A stretch of DNA of 64,000 nucleotides from Criblamydia sequanensis CRIB-18 (GCF_000750955.1 NZ_CCEJ010000003.1:558001-622000); one strand, 5' to 3'; shown: positions 8,215-17,368, counted from the stretch's first letter. The notes: generated by a model from the letters alone, not told the origin. Program-made: numbers and translations.

Positions 8215-8292
8215 CGGAAGCGGGATAGTCTAGTGTCATGAAAACATCTAAGGTCTGATAAAAAATATAAATTCTTTGATTTCCCGCTTCCG
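8215..8292. repeat. Inverted repeat with long loop (first of two)
   Basis: CGGAAGCGGGA at 8215-8225 and TCCCGCTTCCG at 8282-8292 are perfect 11-base complements separated by 56 AT-rich bases. The arms are far richer in G+C than the surroundings. The structure lies between the convergent ends of the ABC-F gene and the SodN gene. The loop is long for an intrinsic terminator, and no good T-run follows either arm. Confidence 0.7.
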
Positions 8293-8331
8293 AAAAAAAT
8301 TGTTACAAATTCGCAATTTACAGAGTCCTTC

Positions 8332-8408
8332 GCGGGAAACGGGGTGTTTTGAGTCTTTAAAAAAAGGACGTTTAAGAAAAAAAGTAATGTGTCTTCCCCG
8401 TTTCCCGC
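8332..8408. repeat. Inverted repeat with long loop (second of two)
   Basis: GCGGGAAACGGGG at 8332-8344 and CCCCGTTTCCCGC at 8396-8408 are perfect 13-base complements separated by 51 bases. The arms share GCGGGA/TCCCGC with the first inverted repeat, so the two could also pair with one another. It ends 20 bases before the SodN gene, on the 3' side of that gene. Confidence 0.7.
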
Positions 8409-8428
8409 AAAAGATGTGTAGTCTTTAA

Positions 8429-8989
8429 TTATTTCTCTGAAGCAATGGGCTTTTTCTCTGGTTTTTTGCTATTTTCCATTGCTTCTTGTTTTTTTAGCCG
8501 CTCTGATTCTTCTTTCCACTTCTTAAGCTTAATCTGTTCAATTTTACACTCATAGCCTTCCCTATGGAACATAAGCTTGAATTTGTCCCATTCTTCCATG
8601 AACTGATGCACTAATTTGACATCGCAATTTTGTTTAATAGCGACCATCATAAAAAGAAGTTTGTGGGCCGAAGCTAATTTTTTTGGTGTATCTTCATCGC
8701 CAGGCTTTATTTTTTGCTGTAAAAAATAGGTGGTGATCAAGTTTGCAGCGTCGTCGGATTGCTTATCTTTTTGAATGATCCAACGGATATATTGATTTTT
8801 ATCGAAAGCGGTATCAAGTTTAATAGTATTCAGCTCAGTTATTGCTTTATGCATCGTTTCCACATATTGATCGATCATATCATAAACCATATCGTCATGA
8901 TAAATCCCGCAAGGCATTTGGCAATGAGCGGATAAAGCTGATTGGTAAGCAGAAAGGTAAAAAAGCAATAAAAATGAAAATTTTTTCAT
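8429..8989 (-). CDS. sodN: Nickel superoxide dismutase (exported)
   Basis: After a signal peptide (MKKFSFLLLFYLSAYQSALSA) the mature protein would begin exactly with HCQMPCGIY. This is the nickel hook of NiSOD (H-C-x-x-P-C-G-x-Y), in which the free N-terminal His and the two Cys bind nickel. Known NiSODs need a peptidase to expose this His; here signal peptidase cutting after ALSA would do so. The helical body (NQYIRWIIQKDKQSDDAA) fits the family. A Lys/Glu-rich tail makes it longer (186 residues) than usual. It would remove superoxide outside the cytoplasm, for example from an amoeba host. No maturation peptidase gene (sodX) or nickel transporter is adjacent. Confidence 0.8.
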   Translation of the reverse strand: MKKFSFLLLFYLSAYQSALSAHCQMPCGIYHDDMVYDMIDQYVETMHKAITELNTIKLDTAFDKNQYIRWIIQKDKQSDDAANLITTYFLQQKIKPGDEDTPKKLASAHKLLFMMVAIKQNCDVKLVHQFMEEWDKFKLMFHREGYECKIEQIKLKKWKEESERLKKQEAMENSKKPEKKPIASEK

Positions 8990-9435
8990 AAGTCCCGGTT
9001 TTGCTAATGTCGTTTAGATTTTTTTCTGTCTTTTTTGCTTTTTTTTCAAAAACAAATGAGGTTCTAAACTTTTCTTTAAATGACCTCACATCTCTTGTAG
9101 GGCAAGTTTTACATTAAGTTTGAGATATGATGCAAGAAAAAATTATAATTTTTTTTTTAGGAAACCTCAAACTCTTTGAATTTCTTAATCTTGATAAAAA
9201 AAAATTATTATTCCTCCAATTTTGAAAGTTCGATTTTCTAAAGAGTTGAGTTTGTTTTTTTTTTAAATGGTTCCACGAGTTATTCTAAAAGCGAAATCAG
9301 ACTAGGGTTTTTCAGTGAGGCATGATCTAACAATAGAGAAGTCTTTTATTTGATTTTTTTTAAATTTAGAATATTTATTATAGTTTTAACAAAAGGAAGA
9401 CGATACGCTTTGAAACAAGGCAGATTCATTATATT
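8990..9435. other. Divergent intergenic region, no gene found
   Basis: This 446-base AT-rich stretch separates the divergent SodN and coiled-coil genes and must hold both promoters. I see poly-T and poly-A runs but no convincing -35/-10 pair, no RNA gene and no open frame that looks like a protein. Confidence 0.5.
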
Positions 9436-9732
9436 ATGAAAAAATTAGAAAAGTTTTTTTTAAATAATTTTTGGCTTGCAGTCTTTCTCGTTATCGCTTT
9501 TTTTCTTTATGAAACCGAAAGCCACGCCATAAAAAATGATCTCAAAGCTTTTTCAACTCAACTTCAATCCATTGAAGAAGATATTGAAAAACAAGAAAAA
9601 ACAAAGCAAATTCTTGAATGCAAATTGGAAAGTCTAGATGATTTTGCATCAATTGAATTTGCATTAATCAACAAGCTTGGCATGGTGCCGATCGGCTATA
9701 CCAAATTAATTATTAACGAGGACTCGGAATAA
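9436..9732 (+). CDS. Single-pass membrane protein with coiled coil (FtsB/DivIC-like shape)
   Basis: At 98 residues it has a short cytoplasmic start, one membrane segment (FWLAVFLVIAFFLYE, about residues 12-26), a coiled coil (about 33-68) and an end IEFALINKLGMVPIGYTKLI. This architecture is that of FtsB/DivIC/FtsL septum proteins, and the end recalls their short conserved tail, but the match is by shape. It sits nine bases before the first tlyC gene and is probably in one operon with both. Confidence 0.5.
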   Translation: MKKLEKFFLNNFWLAVFLVIAFFLYETESHAIKNDLKAFSTQLQSIEEDIEKQEKTKQILECKLESLDDFASIEFALINKLGMVPIGYTKLIINEDSE

Positions 9733-9740
9733 ATCGATAA

Positions 9741-11000
9741 ATGGAAATAATTCTCCCCTTTCTATCAATTATATTACTTGGGCTCTCCGCCTATTTTTCT
9801 TCATCAGAAGTCGCTCTCTTTTCTTTATCGCCTCCGCAAGTAAAGGTTTTTCAAAAAAGCCGCGATAATCGAAAACATCTTATCGCTAAACTTATCCATA
9901 GGTCGAGGGATTTATTAGTTACTGTATTTATCATGAATACAGTTGTAAATATACTCCTTCAGAACACTTTCTCTTCCATGTTTCAAAACTTTTCAGGATG
10001 GGCTTTAAAAGTTGGCTTTCCCCTTCTATTAACCCTTATTTTCGGGGAGATTATTCCAAAAAACTACGGTTTACAAAATAATATTAGCCTTTCACAGAAA
10101 GTAGCGCCAAGTATTTATTGGCTCCAAAAAGCTTTAGATCCTATTAGAAAAGGGGTGGTCTTTTTAACCCAATTTGTCTCCCAGACTTTTTTCTTTTATT
10201 TAAGAAAAGGCGAATCCATTTCTCAAGAAGAGCTCATTCATGCGCTTGAAGCCTCAAAAGAGTCCGGTGTTCTAACAGAGGAAGAAGCAGATCTAGCGCT
10301 AGGCTATCTCAATTTACAAAATAAGACTGTAAGAGAAGTGATGCGGCCTAAAGAGGATATTTTATATTATAGTGTTAATGAACCTCTCTCTAAATTGGTT
10401 TATCTTTTTGTTGATCAAGAATGTTCTAGAGTTCCCATTTGCGAGAAACAGCTGGATGAAGTAGTTGGGATTATTTCAGCTAAACAGTTTTTTATTAATA
10501 GACAAAAAATTAATCAACCTGACGATTTACACAAATTTGCTGAAAAGCCTTTTTTCATTCCGGAAACTATCTCCGCTAGAATTTTACTTAAAAAATTTGA
10601 AAGCACCGGGAAGCATTTTGCCATTGTAGTGGATGAATATGGCTCAATTAGCGGGATTATCACAGATGAAGATATAGCAGAAGTTGTCGTTGGGGATATA
10701 TCGGATCTTAGAGATGCGGAAGTTAATTACACGAAACAGAGTCAAAATGAAATCATAGCTTCCGGTAAAATGGATATTGTAGAACTTATTGATATTTTCG
10801 AGGATCCATTGCCTAATCCGCAAAATATGGTGACTGTCGGAGGATGGCTTATGGCAAAAATTGGTGAAATCCCAAGAGTCGGCTCACAAATTGAAACAGA
10901 ATGCTATCTGTTCAAGGTCCTTTCAAGTGAACCTCATAAAATAAAGAAAATTTACATCCGTCATAAAAAAGGTCAGTTAAAAGCAAACCATGAGCTCTAG
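9741..11000 (+). CDS. DUF21/CBS-domain membrane protein (TlyC/CorC-HlyC family)
   Basis: The 419-residue protein has an N-terminal DUF21 domain with about four hydrophobic segments (residues 1-150, including the motif FGEIIPKNYG). Two CBS domains follow (VMRPKEDILYY to about residue 310, including VVDEYGSISGIITDEDI), then a C-terminal CorC_HlyC domain. Family members are linked to magnesium or cobalt efflux; the old name hemolysin C is not a proven function. Its stop overlaps the start of a paralog by 11 bases. The pair corresponds to the tandem CBS genes of C. trachomatis (CT256-CT257, from memory). Confidence 0.88.
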   Translation: MEIILPFLSIILLGLSAYFSSSEVALFSLSPPQVKVFQKSRDNRKHLIAKLIHRSRDLLVTVFIMNTVVNILLQNTFSSMFQNFSGWALKVGFPLLLTLIFGEIIPKNYGLQNNISLSQKVAPSIYWLQKALDPIRKGVVFLTQFVSQTFFFYLRKGESISQEELIHALEASKESGVLTEEEADLALGYLNLQNKTVREVMRPKEDILYYSVNEPLSKLVYLFVDQECSRVPICEKQLDEVVGIISAKQFFINRQKINQPDDLHKFAEKPFFIPETISARILLKKFESTGKHFAIVVDEYGSISGIITDEDIAEVVVGDISDLRDAEVNYTKQSQNEIIASGKMDIVELIDIFEDPLPNPQNMVTVGGWLMAKIGEIPRVGSQIETECYLFKVLSSEPHKIKKIYIRHKKGQLKANHEL

Positions 11001-12234
11001 CGCTATTTTTTGGCTTTTGGCCAACTTTTTAACGATTATCAGCTTAGCCTTTTTCTCTATGTTTGAAATGGCGGCTGTCTCTTTCAATAAAGTCAGGCTT
11101 CACTTTTATGTTAGCAAAGGCTTGCTCCGCGCTAAGTGGCTTAGCGAGCTTTTACAAAATCCTTCTAAATTATTCTGTACTACGTTAATAGGCGTTAATG
11201 TTTCAATGTTTGTAGGTTCAGAATGCGCAAGGGAGTTTCATGAAGCGCTTGGCATAAATCCCAATTGGAGCCCTCTTTCCCAGGTGTTGCTAGTCATTAT
11301 TTTTGGAGAATTAGCTCCCATGTTTGCAGCAAGGCACTACCCTGAAACTGTTGCTATGTCAGGAATCCCGATCATCTATTTTTCATCCAAATTATTATCC
11401 CCTTTGATCTACATATTAAGCGTTATTTCAAAATTTGCCAATAAGCTGATGGGAAGCAAAAAAATGGAGGAAGACGGGCTTTTCCTAAGCCAGGAAGAAC
11501 TTCAAAAAATCCTGGAAGAGCAAGATGAGGAAACCCCGCATGAAAGTGACCATGAGGACATTAATGTTATATCCTCCAATATCTTCAGACTTAGAAAGAA
11601 ACTCGTTAAAGATATAATGACTCCCATTCAATCCATACCAAGCCTTCCTTCAAATGCCACGATTGCCCAAACAGTCAATTTAATAAAAAAGAATGATCTG
11701 GCATATATAGCGGTTTATCATGATCGAAAAGAAAATATTATAGGAATCGCAAAGCCAAGGGATTTAATCCGCGCGAGTGAAGCTAAACGAATTAGAGATT
11801 ATACTAGGGCGCCTTGGTTTATCACTGAAAACAGCAGGCTTACTGACGTGCTCAAGCAATTCAAAAGAAGCCAGGAAAATATTGCTGTTATTTTAAATGA
11901 TAGAGGGATAGCCGTCGGTATTACTACTTTGGATTCTTTGCTGAAAGAAATCTTTGGACAGTCCGAAAGAAGTCCTGAAGAGAAAAGCAACATGAATCTC
12001 TTTCTACAAGACAAAACGTTCCCGGGTAATTATACGGTCGGTGAATTTAAAAGAAAGTATGGCATTTTACTTGCCGGTGAAGAGGATTTGACACTTTCCG
12101 ATTTAATCAAGGAAAACTTAAGCCACCCGGCTGAAGTCGGTGATAAAGTAAGTATTGGCAACGTCGATTTGATGGTTAAAGAAGCTAGTTTTTTAGAAAT
12201 AAAATCTGTTTCCATCACTAGCTGGCCGCGATAA
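10990..12234 (+). CDS. DUF21/CBS-domain membrane protein, second paralog
   Basis: A 414-residue paralog of the preceding protein. It has an N-terminal DUF21 membrane domain (motif FGELAPMFAARHYPE where the first copy has FGEIIPKNYG), a CBS pair from about residue 200 (IMTPIQSIPSLP; VILNDRGIAVGITTLDSLL), and a CorC_HlyC-like end. ATG is embedded in the end of the first gene, so translation is probably coupled. It ends 14 bases before the convergent NifS-like gene. Confidence 0.87.
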   Translation: MSSSAIFWLLANFLTIISLAFFSMFEMAAVSFNKVRLHFYVSKGLLRAKWLSELLQNPSKLFCTTLIGVNVSMFVGSECAREFHEALGINPNWSPLSQVLLVIIFGELAPMFAARHYPETVAMSGIPIIYFSSKLLSPLIYILSVISKFANKLMGSKKMEEDGLFLSQEELQKILEEQDEETPHESDHEDINVISSNIFRLRKKLVKDIMTPIQSIPSLPSNATIAQTVNLIKKNDLAYIAVYHDRKENIIGIAKPRDLIRASEAKRIRDYTRAPWFITENSRLTDVLKQFKRSQENIAVILNDRGIAVGITTLDSLLKEIFGQSERSPEEKSNMNLFLQDKTFPGNYTVGEFKRKYGILLAGEEDLTLSDLIKENLSHPAEVGDKVSIGNVDLMVKEASFLEIKSVSITSWPR

Positions 12235-12248
12235 AACCTGAAAGAAAT

Positions 12249-13385
12249 TTAGGACTTGCTGAAAGATCGAAAATTTTCAACAAGCGTACAAATGATCTGA
12301 ATCGCTTCTCTAATCTCACTCTCTTCTGTAAATCGACTAAGTGAAAATCGCAGCGATGACCTTGCCATTTTTTCCTCTAAACCCATTTCAAGTAAAATCC
12401 TAGAAGGCTTTAAAGCACCCGATGAGCAAGCAGATCCATGGCTTGCAGCAATCCCTTGAAGATCAAGGCTTGTAAGAAGCGCTTCTCCATCAACCCCTTT
12501 GAAGCAAAGATTGGAGGTATTGCAAATACGTGGATTCCCGCCATTTATATAAACTTCTTTTAACCGATGAAGAATTTCTTTTTCGAATAGATCCCTTAAA
12601 TAACTCATGCGATCTATAGCACCCTCTGATTCATGCAACCTTGTAAAAGCTGCGGCTAATGCCACGATGGCAGCAGAATTTTCCGTTCCTCCCCTTTTAC
12701 CGAATTCTTGCTCCCCTCCGGCAATCAAAGGGGAAAAGGGCGTTTTTTTTCGGATAAAAGCCATTCCGATTCCTTTAGGGCCATGAATCTTATGTCCGCT
12801 CATACAAAAAGCTGTTATCCCCTCATGAAGGGTAAAAGCAGCTTTGCCAATAATTTGTGTAGCGTCTACAAAAAAAGGTATTTTAAGACTTTCTGAAAAT
12901 TCAGCAATTGATTGAATAGGGTTGATAACACCGGTTTCATTATTAGCTGCCATGACTGCAATCAGAGCAGTGTTCGGATTAACTTCTCTTTTAATGGCTT
13001 CTAATGAAACCGACCCTGATTTTTCAGGCTTTACATAGCTAACCTTCAAACCTTTTTTTTCAAGATCCTTAAAGGTTTTGTAGACAGCGTCATGTTCAAT
13101 ACTTGTTGTAACGGCATGAATCGGTTTAGAAAGATCTAAAAGTCCTCTAATTATCAAATTGGCAGATTCGGTAGCGCCGGACGTAAAATAGATTTCGCTT
13201 GGTTTTATGTTAAAGGCGGATGCAATTGTTGAACGAGCATTTGCAAGCTTTTTCTTTAATTCCTGTCCAAAAAAGTGGGTGCTGGAAGGATTACCTTGAG
13301 AGACTTCTAGTTCCTGTTTTAAAACCTCTAAAACTTTAGGATCAATAAAAGTACTGGCATTATTATCTAAATAGATTCTCTTCAT
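12249..13385 (-). CDS. Cysteine desulfurase-like class V aminotransferase (NifS/IscS family)
   Basis: This 378-residue PLP enzyme shows the family landmarks in order: LDNNAST start, ATES in the PLP-phosphate region, AANNETG with the PLP-stacking region, SGHKIHGPKG with the Schiff-base lysine, and GSACSSG with the mobile catalytic cysteine. It would take sulfur from cysteine for Fe-S clusters or tRNA thiolation. Its neighbours are the PP2C gene upstream and, convergent, the two TlyC genes. The same set is adjacent in C. trachomatis (CT258-CT259, from memory). Confidence 0.9.
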   Translation of the reverse strand: MKRIYLDNNASTFIDPKVLEVLKQELEVSQGNPSSTHFFGQELKKKLANARSTIASAFNIKPSEIYFTSGATESANLIIRGLLDLSKPIHAVTTSIEHDAVYKTFKDLEKKGLKVSYVKPEKSGSVSLEAIKREVNPNTALIAVMAANNETGVINPIQSIAEFSESLKIPFFVDATQIIGKAAFTLHEGITAFCMSGHKIHGPKGIGMAFIRKKTPFSPLIAGGEQEFGKRGGTENSAAIVALAAAFTRLHESEGAIDRMSYLRDLFEKEILHRLKEVYINGGNPRICNTSNLCFKGVDGEALLTSLDLQGIAASHGSACSSGALKPSRILLEMGLEEKMARSSLRFSLSRFTEESEIREAIQIICTLVENFRSFSKS

Positions 13386-13405
13386 TTTATGGTTCTATTC
13401 TGAAA

Positions 13406-14170
13406 TTAAGTAGTAAGTTTTAAAAGGACGACCGTAATATTATCAAAACCGCCTTTATCTTTAGCCGCTTGCACTAAAACTTCTGCGCAGTTTTTAAGAT
13501 CAGCATTTTCTTTTAAAACCGTTTCGATTTCATGCTTTGAAATGAGATCTGTCAACCCATCTGAACACATTAAGTAAAGATCATCATTTCGGTAATCAGT
13601 AGTTTGAACAGTTGGAGTGACATAAGGCTCTGTTCCAACTGCTTTAGTAATGATATTCCTATAGGCAAATTCTTTTGAATCCGATTCGCTAATGGATCCT
13701 TTATCTACAAGTTCTCTTAAAAGGGAATGATCTTTAGTCAGCTGACTCAGCTTATCATTTCTTAAGCGGTAAATCCGACTGTCTCCAACATGCGCGTAAA
13801 TGATTCCCTCTTCATGAAAATGTAAACAACATAGAGTGGTTCCCATTCCGAGAAGAATTTCATCACCTCTTCCCATTTCATAGATGATTTGGTTGACAAG
13901 TTCGATGCCGCTTTTAATGGCAAAACGCATTTCTTTTAGATTCAGAATTCGATTTTCTTTTGCTAGAACTTTCCGCATCAATTCGCAAAAACAGGATACC
14001 GCTTCAGAAGAGGCCACTTCGCCTGCTTGGTGGCCACCCATCCCATCAGCAAGCACGTAAAGATGTTCTTCCGGGAGTTCTGCCCAAACATCTTCATTGT
14101 TCTCTCTCTGCAATCCAATATCAGAGAGACCGTATACCTGTATTTTGAAAGGCATTAACTTTTGTTCCAT
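13406..14170 (-). CDS. PP2C-family Ser/Thr protein phosphatase
   Basis: The 254-residue protein contains the PP2C motifs: GLQRENNED, LADGMGGHQAGEVAS with the metal-binding Asp, VGDSRIYRLR, CSDGLTDLI, and DNITVVLL near the end. It is a complete soluble domain that would dephosphorylate Ser/Thr, opposing bacterial eukaryotic-like kinases. An alternative ATG at codon 6 (MPFKIQ) is possible. It lies 20 bases upstream of the NifS-like gene on the same strand. Confidence 0.92.
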   Translation of the reverse strand: MEQKLMPFKIQVYGLSDIGLQRENNEDVWAELPEEHLYVLADGMGGHQAGEVASSEAVSCFCELMRKVLAKENRILNLKEMRFAIKSGIELVNQIIYEMGRGDEILLGMGTTLCCLHFHEEGIIYAHVGDSRIYRLRNDKLSQLTKDHSLLRELVDKGSISESDSKEFAYRNIITKAVGTEPYVTPTVQTTDYRNDDLYLMCSDGLTDLISKHEIETVLKENADLKNCAEVLVQAAKDKGGFDNITVVLLKLTT

Positions 14171-14398
14171 AAGAGTGCTGAACTTATGAGCTAAACAGTA
14201 ACTAAAAGAGTAACAGTTTTTTTAATTCAAATCTAGATTTTTATAAACCTTCATTTTCAATAATTTTTTTTCCAATTCCACCTAGAGAAAAGATGCTTTT
14301 ATTAAAAAATATTTTTACCTAAAAAAAGAGTTTTCTTTGGATCTAGTCGATTTAAAAGACAAAAGGAATGCCGCTTTGGAGGCGTCTTATTTCACGGT

Positions 14399-15286
14399 CT
14401 AAGTTCCTGAAAGTTGAGATAATATAAACAATAAACTGATAGTGTTAAACGCCATATGAAGACCAATCGATGCAAGAAGTGTTTTTTCCCTTTCATACAA
14501 ATGACCCAAATAACAGGAAAGCAAGAAGAGGGCCGGAACTAAAACATAATTTGTCGATTGCTGCTCTTCTGTTACATGTAAAAAAGCGAAAATGAGAGAG
14601 GTCAAAGCTATGGCCGGAAATTTTGTAAGCCTGGATCTAAACCAATTTTGTAAAAACCCCCGAAACAAAACTTCTTCAACAATTGGCGCTCCAATAACAA
14701 TTGTGAAAATGACTCCATAAAAAGCCATCGGATTGTCTTTTACTGATAATAGCTGCTTAACGGGGCTTTGCTCGATAAAATGATAAGAGGGAAAGGTTAA
14801 TCGAATGAGTTCTGAAAATAAAAGAACGACAAAGAGAAATTGAGGAAAAACTAGCAGCCATGTCAAAAAACCCAAAGCAAAGCTTTTGAGCTTACTCGTA
14901 GCAGAATCAGGTTGGTAAATATAGGTATAAGCTAAAATAAGAGCTGCAGCTATTTGACATAAACCCACTGCCCAAAACAAACTGGACTGAAAAGCTATAT
15001 TATTGAAGGATACAGAATGCAATATAGTCGGGATTACAAGGGTTGGCAAAAGAACACTTAAAAACGCAAGAGCTACTTGCCAGAGCTTTGTTTTGGGATT
15101 AGAATTCGTTTTTGGGTAGCTAAAGAAACCGAAGCGATAGGCCATAAAAATTGCTAAAGCAGAAAGAATAAAATAAAAAGATTCCGTAATCAAAAAATTC
15201 TCTAAACTCAAATCGTTAATTTGAGTAATTTGAGATACCGGCTTTGTTTCTGTAAATTCTAGTTCACCCAATTTTACAAAAGACAT
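14399..15286 (-). CDS. CPBP-family (Abi/CAAX-type) intramembrane protease
   Basis: This 295-residue polytopic membrane protein has about eight hydrophobic segments. The CPBP motifs are visible near residues 200-250: EEVLFRGFLQNWF (Glu-Glu and Arg) and FAFLH (His). A later conserved helix contains HMAFNTISLL. Such enzymes cleave within membranes; the substrate is unknown. I use ATG 15286 because the codon before it is only TTG. No partner gene is adjacent. Confidence 0.82.
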   Translation of the reverse strand: MSFVKLGELEFTETKPVSQITQINDLSLENFLITESFYFILSALAIFMAYRFGFFSYPKTNSNPKTKLWQVALAFLSVLLPTLVIPTILHSVSFNNIAFQSSLFWAVGLCQIAAALILAYTYIYQPDSATSKLKSFALGFLTWLLVFPQFLFVVLLFSELIRLTFPSYHFIEQSPVKQLLSVKDNPMAFYGVIFTIVIGAPIVEEVLFRGFLQNWFRSRLTKFPAIALTSLIFAFLHVTEEQQSTNYVLVPALFLLSCYLGHLYEREKTLLASIGLHMAFNTISLLFILSQLSGT

Positions 15287-15467
15287 CAAAGTTAAGTCCC
15301 TATTTCACTTTTTCTTATCTTAATCATTTTTCGTTAATTTATATAAATAGATTCTTTCGAGATTTCGATTTTTAAGAAGACATTTGATTTTTGTGAACCT
15401 CAACAAATTTTTAATTTTTCTTTGAATTTTTTTTTATGATATAGTCCTGCTTTTCAAGGTAATAAAG

Positions 15468-15767
15468 ATGCGGAGGATTCCTTTGGATAACTTTTTACAA
15501 ACACTTGGCGTTGCTTTTATTTTATTTTTAATCGCTTTAGCCTTAATTGGCATAAGCCTACTTCTTACCGGCAAACTTAAAATTAAACCGGGTTCATGCG
15601 GACGCGATCCTACCAAGAATCGTAACAACAATTGTGGAAGCGCATCTCATTGTGTTCTTTGTGATAGAGGCGAGGAAACAAAAGATGAAGAGAATGAAGA
15701 AAATTTGATAACTCCTATTGAAGATGAGCTCGACGAAGAAATAGAAAATGAAAATAAAGAGAAGTAA
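15468..15767 (+). CDS. Small membrane protein with Cys cluster, NqrM-like
   Basis: One membrane helix (about residues 12-32) is followed by KPGSCGRDPTKNRNNNCG and HCVLC, then a very acidic tail. The GSCG plus clustered Cys after a single helix recalls NqrM, which helps insert iron into Na+-NQR. Chlamydiae are known to have Na+-NQR, which makes this plausible, but the tail is unusual and the match is short. The start is supported by AAGG nine bases upstream. It lies two bases before menG, so the two are probably translated from one message. Confidence 0.5.
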   Translation: MRRIPLDNFLQTLGVAFILFLIALALIGISLLLTGKLKIKPGSCGRDPTKNRNNNCGSASHCVLCDRGEETKDEENEENLITPIEDELDEEIENENKEK

Positions 15768-15769
15768 TT

Positions 15770-16489
15770 ATGGATTATTCAAAAACTAAACCTGAATCGA
15801 TTCAATATCTATTTGGAAATATCGCAAATAAATACGATAAAGCAAATGCCATACTCTCTTTTGGCCTGCATCATTTTTGGAATAAGAAATTAGTTAAAGA
15901 ACTTTCTTCGCAAAAAAGAAAAACTTATCTTGATCTCTGCTCCGGCACAGGTGAGATTGCACTCCGTTTTGTCCAAAGCAATCCGGATTCCAAAAAAATA
16001 ATTCTTTTAGACTTTTGCAAAGAAATGCTCGATATTGCGGAAGCAAAATTTAATAAACCTGAAATGCCAAAAAATATTGAATATTTAGTGGCGGACGCAC
16101 AAAAACTTCCCCTTGATTCGAAATCTATTGACTTAATTTCCATGGCTTACGGGATTAGAAATGTAAAAGCGCCTGAACTTGCTATCAGAGAAGCTTATCG
16201 TGTTTTAGCGCCCGGAGGGAAAATAGCAATACTTGAACTAACAAAGCCTGATAACCGTCTTCTTAAATTTGGACATCATCTTTATTTAAAAGGTTTGCTA
16301 CCCATTATTGGAAAATTTATCACTGAAAACAAAAAAGCCTATCAATACCTTTGTGAAAGCATTCATCAATTTGTTCCACCTCTTGAAATTAAAAATAAAA
16401 TGCAGGAGGCTGGGTTTCAGCAAATAAAAATTAAAAAATTAAACTTTGGAATAGCCACTTTGATCACAGCTCAAAAAACTGATGAATAA
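15770..16489 (+). CDS. menG: Demethylmenaquinone methyltransferase
   Basis: A 239-residue class I SAM methyltransferase of the UbiE/MenG family. It has the opening VQ/IQYLFGNIANKYDKAN type sequence, motif I LDLCSGTGEIALRF, DAQKLPLDS and MAYGIRNV, and the late segment GGKIAILELTKP. It adds the last methyl group to menaquinone. Genes for the earlier steps lie at 17377-23892, supporting menaquinone as the product. It follows the NqrM-like gene directly. Confidence 0.92.
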   Translation: MDYSKTKPESIQYLFGNIANKYDKANAILSFGLHHFWNKKLVKELSSQKRKTYLDLCSGTGEIALRFVQSNPDSKKIILLDFCKEMLDIAEAKFNKPEMPKNIEYLVADAQKLPLDSKSIDLISMAYGIRNVKAPELAIREAYRVLAPGGKIAILELTKPDNRLLKFGHHLYLKGLLPIIGKFITENKKAYQYLCESIHQFVPPLEIKNKMQEAGFQQIKIKKLNFGIATLITAQKTDE

Positions 16490-16572
16490 GAGACCGAAAG
16501 TTCCCTTTGATTAAAATAAAAAAATAACTTACAAAACTTCCTTTTGGTTTTGCACTAAAAGGAATGCTCGTT

Positions 16573-17349
16573 ATGTATTTACTTCTTATTTTGAGTTTAT
16601 TTATTTTTAACCCTATTTCTACCCAAGCTATAGAATCAATCGACTTATCTAAATTTGAAAAAAAAGTCTTTAGTCAAAATGGTGAAGATGGGGTTATTGA
16701 AAAAATATTTAACGAAATCGGGGTCAGTAATTGTTATTATGTCGAATTCGGGGTTGAAAATGGCTTAGAGTGCAACACCCGGTATCTTAGAGAAAAAAAG
16801 AATTGGAAAGGCCTTTTAATGGATGGTGGTTATGCCAACCCGGCCATAAATCTAAAAAAAGAATTCATTACAAGAGAGAATATCGCAAACCTTTTTGCTA
16901 AGTATAAAGTCCCCTCCGAATTTGATTTACTATCCATCGATATTGATTATAACGATTTTTACGTTTGGAATGCTCTTAGAGATTATAGACCAAGAGTCGT
17001 CGTCATTGAATACAATTCCACCCACCTCCCTAACGAAGATAAAATTGTAGTCTATAATGCAAATGGTAGATGGGATGGGACCAATTACTTTGGCGCCAGT
17101 ATTTTATCTTTAACAAGACTTGCCAAGAAAAAAGGATACACCTTGGTTTATGCTAATAATAATGGAGTCAATTTATTTTTTGTAAGGGATGATCTGTTAA
17201 AAAAAGCATCTTTTAAAGACGCCGGAAATATCAATTCGATTTACCGTCCTCCAACCTATGGGCATGGACCTAATGGAGGCCATGCCGCAGATCCTAAGAA
17301 AAGGCCCTTTGTAAGTTCGGTCTCAATCATAGGCAAAGTTCCTTTATAA
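16573..17349 (+). CDS. Exported FkbM-like methyltransferase-fold protein
   Basis: I prefer ATG 16573 over 16564 because AAAAGGA lies nine bases before it but abuts the earlier ATG. A signal peptide (MYLLLILSLFIFNPISTQA) is followed by VFSQNGEDGVIEKIF, YYVEFGVENG and LLSIDIDYNDFYVW. These fit the family of SQxGEDG proteins related to FkbM methyltransferases, found in bacteria, viruses and eukaryotes (some animal proteins of the Star group share the motif). SAM use is uncertain for an exported protein. The His/Gly-rich end (YGHGPNGGHAADP) is unusual. Confidence 0.6.
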   Translation: MYLLLILSLFIFNPISTQAIESIDLSKFEKKVFSQNGEDGVIEKIFNEIGVSNCYYVEFGVENGLECNTRYLREKKNWKGLLMDGGYANPAINLKKEFITRENIANLFAKYKVPSEFDLLSIDIDYNDFYVWNALRDYRPRVVVIEYNSTHLPNEDKIVVYNANGRWDGTNYFGASILSLTRLAKKKGYTLVYANNNGVNLFFVRDDLLKKASFKDAGNINSIYRPPTYGHGPNGGHAADPKKRPFVSSVSIIGKVPL

Positions 17350-17351
17350 CC

Positions 17352-17368
17352 CTGATTGTCAAAATCAG
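17352..17368. terminator. Possible terminator hairpin
   Basis: CTGATT and AATCAG form a six-base stem with a five-base loop, followed on the plus strand by CTTTATAATT. It lies between the convergent ends of the FkbM-like and menE genes. The stem is short, so confidence is low. Confidence 0.4.
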
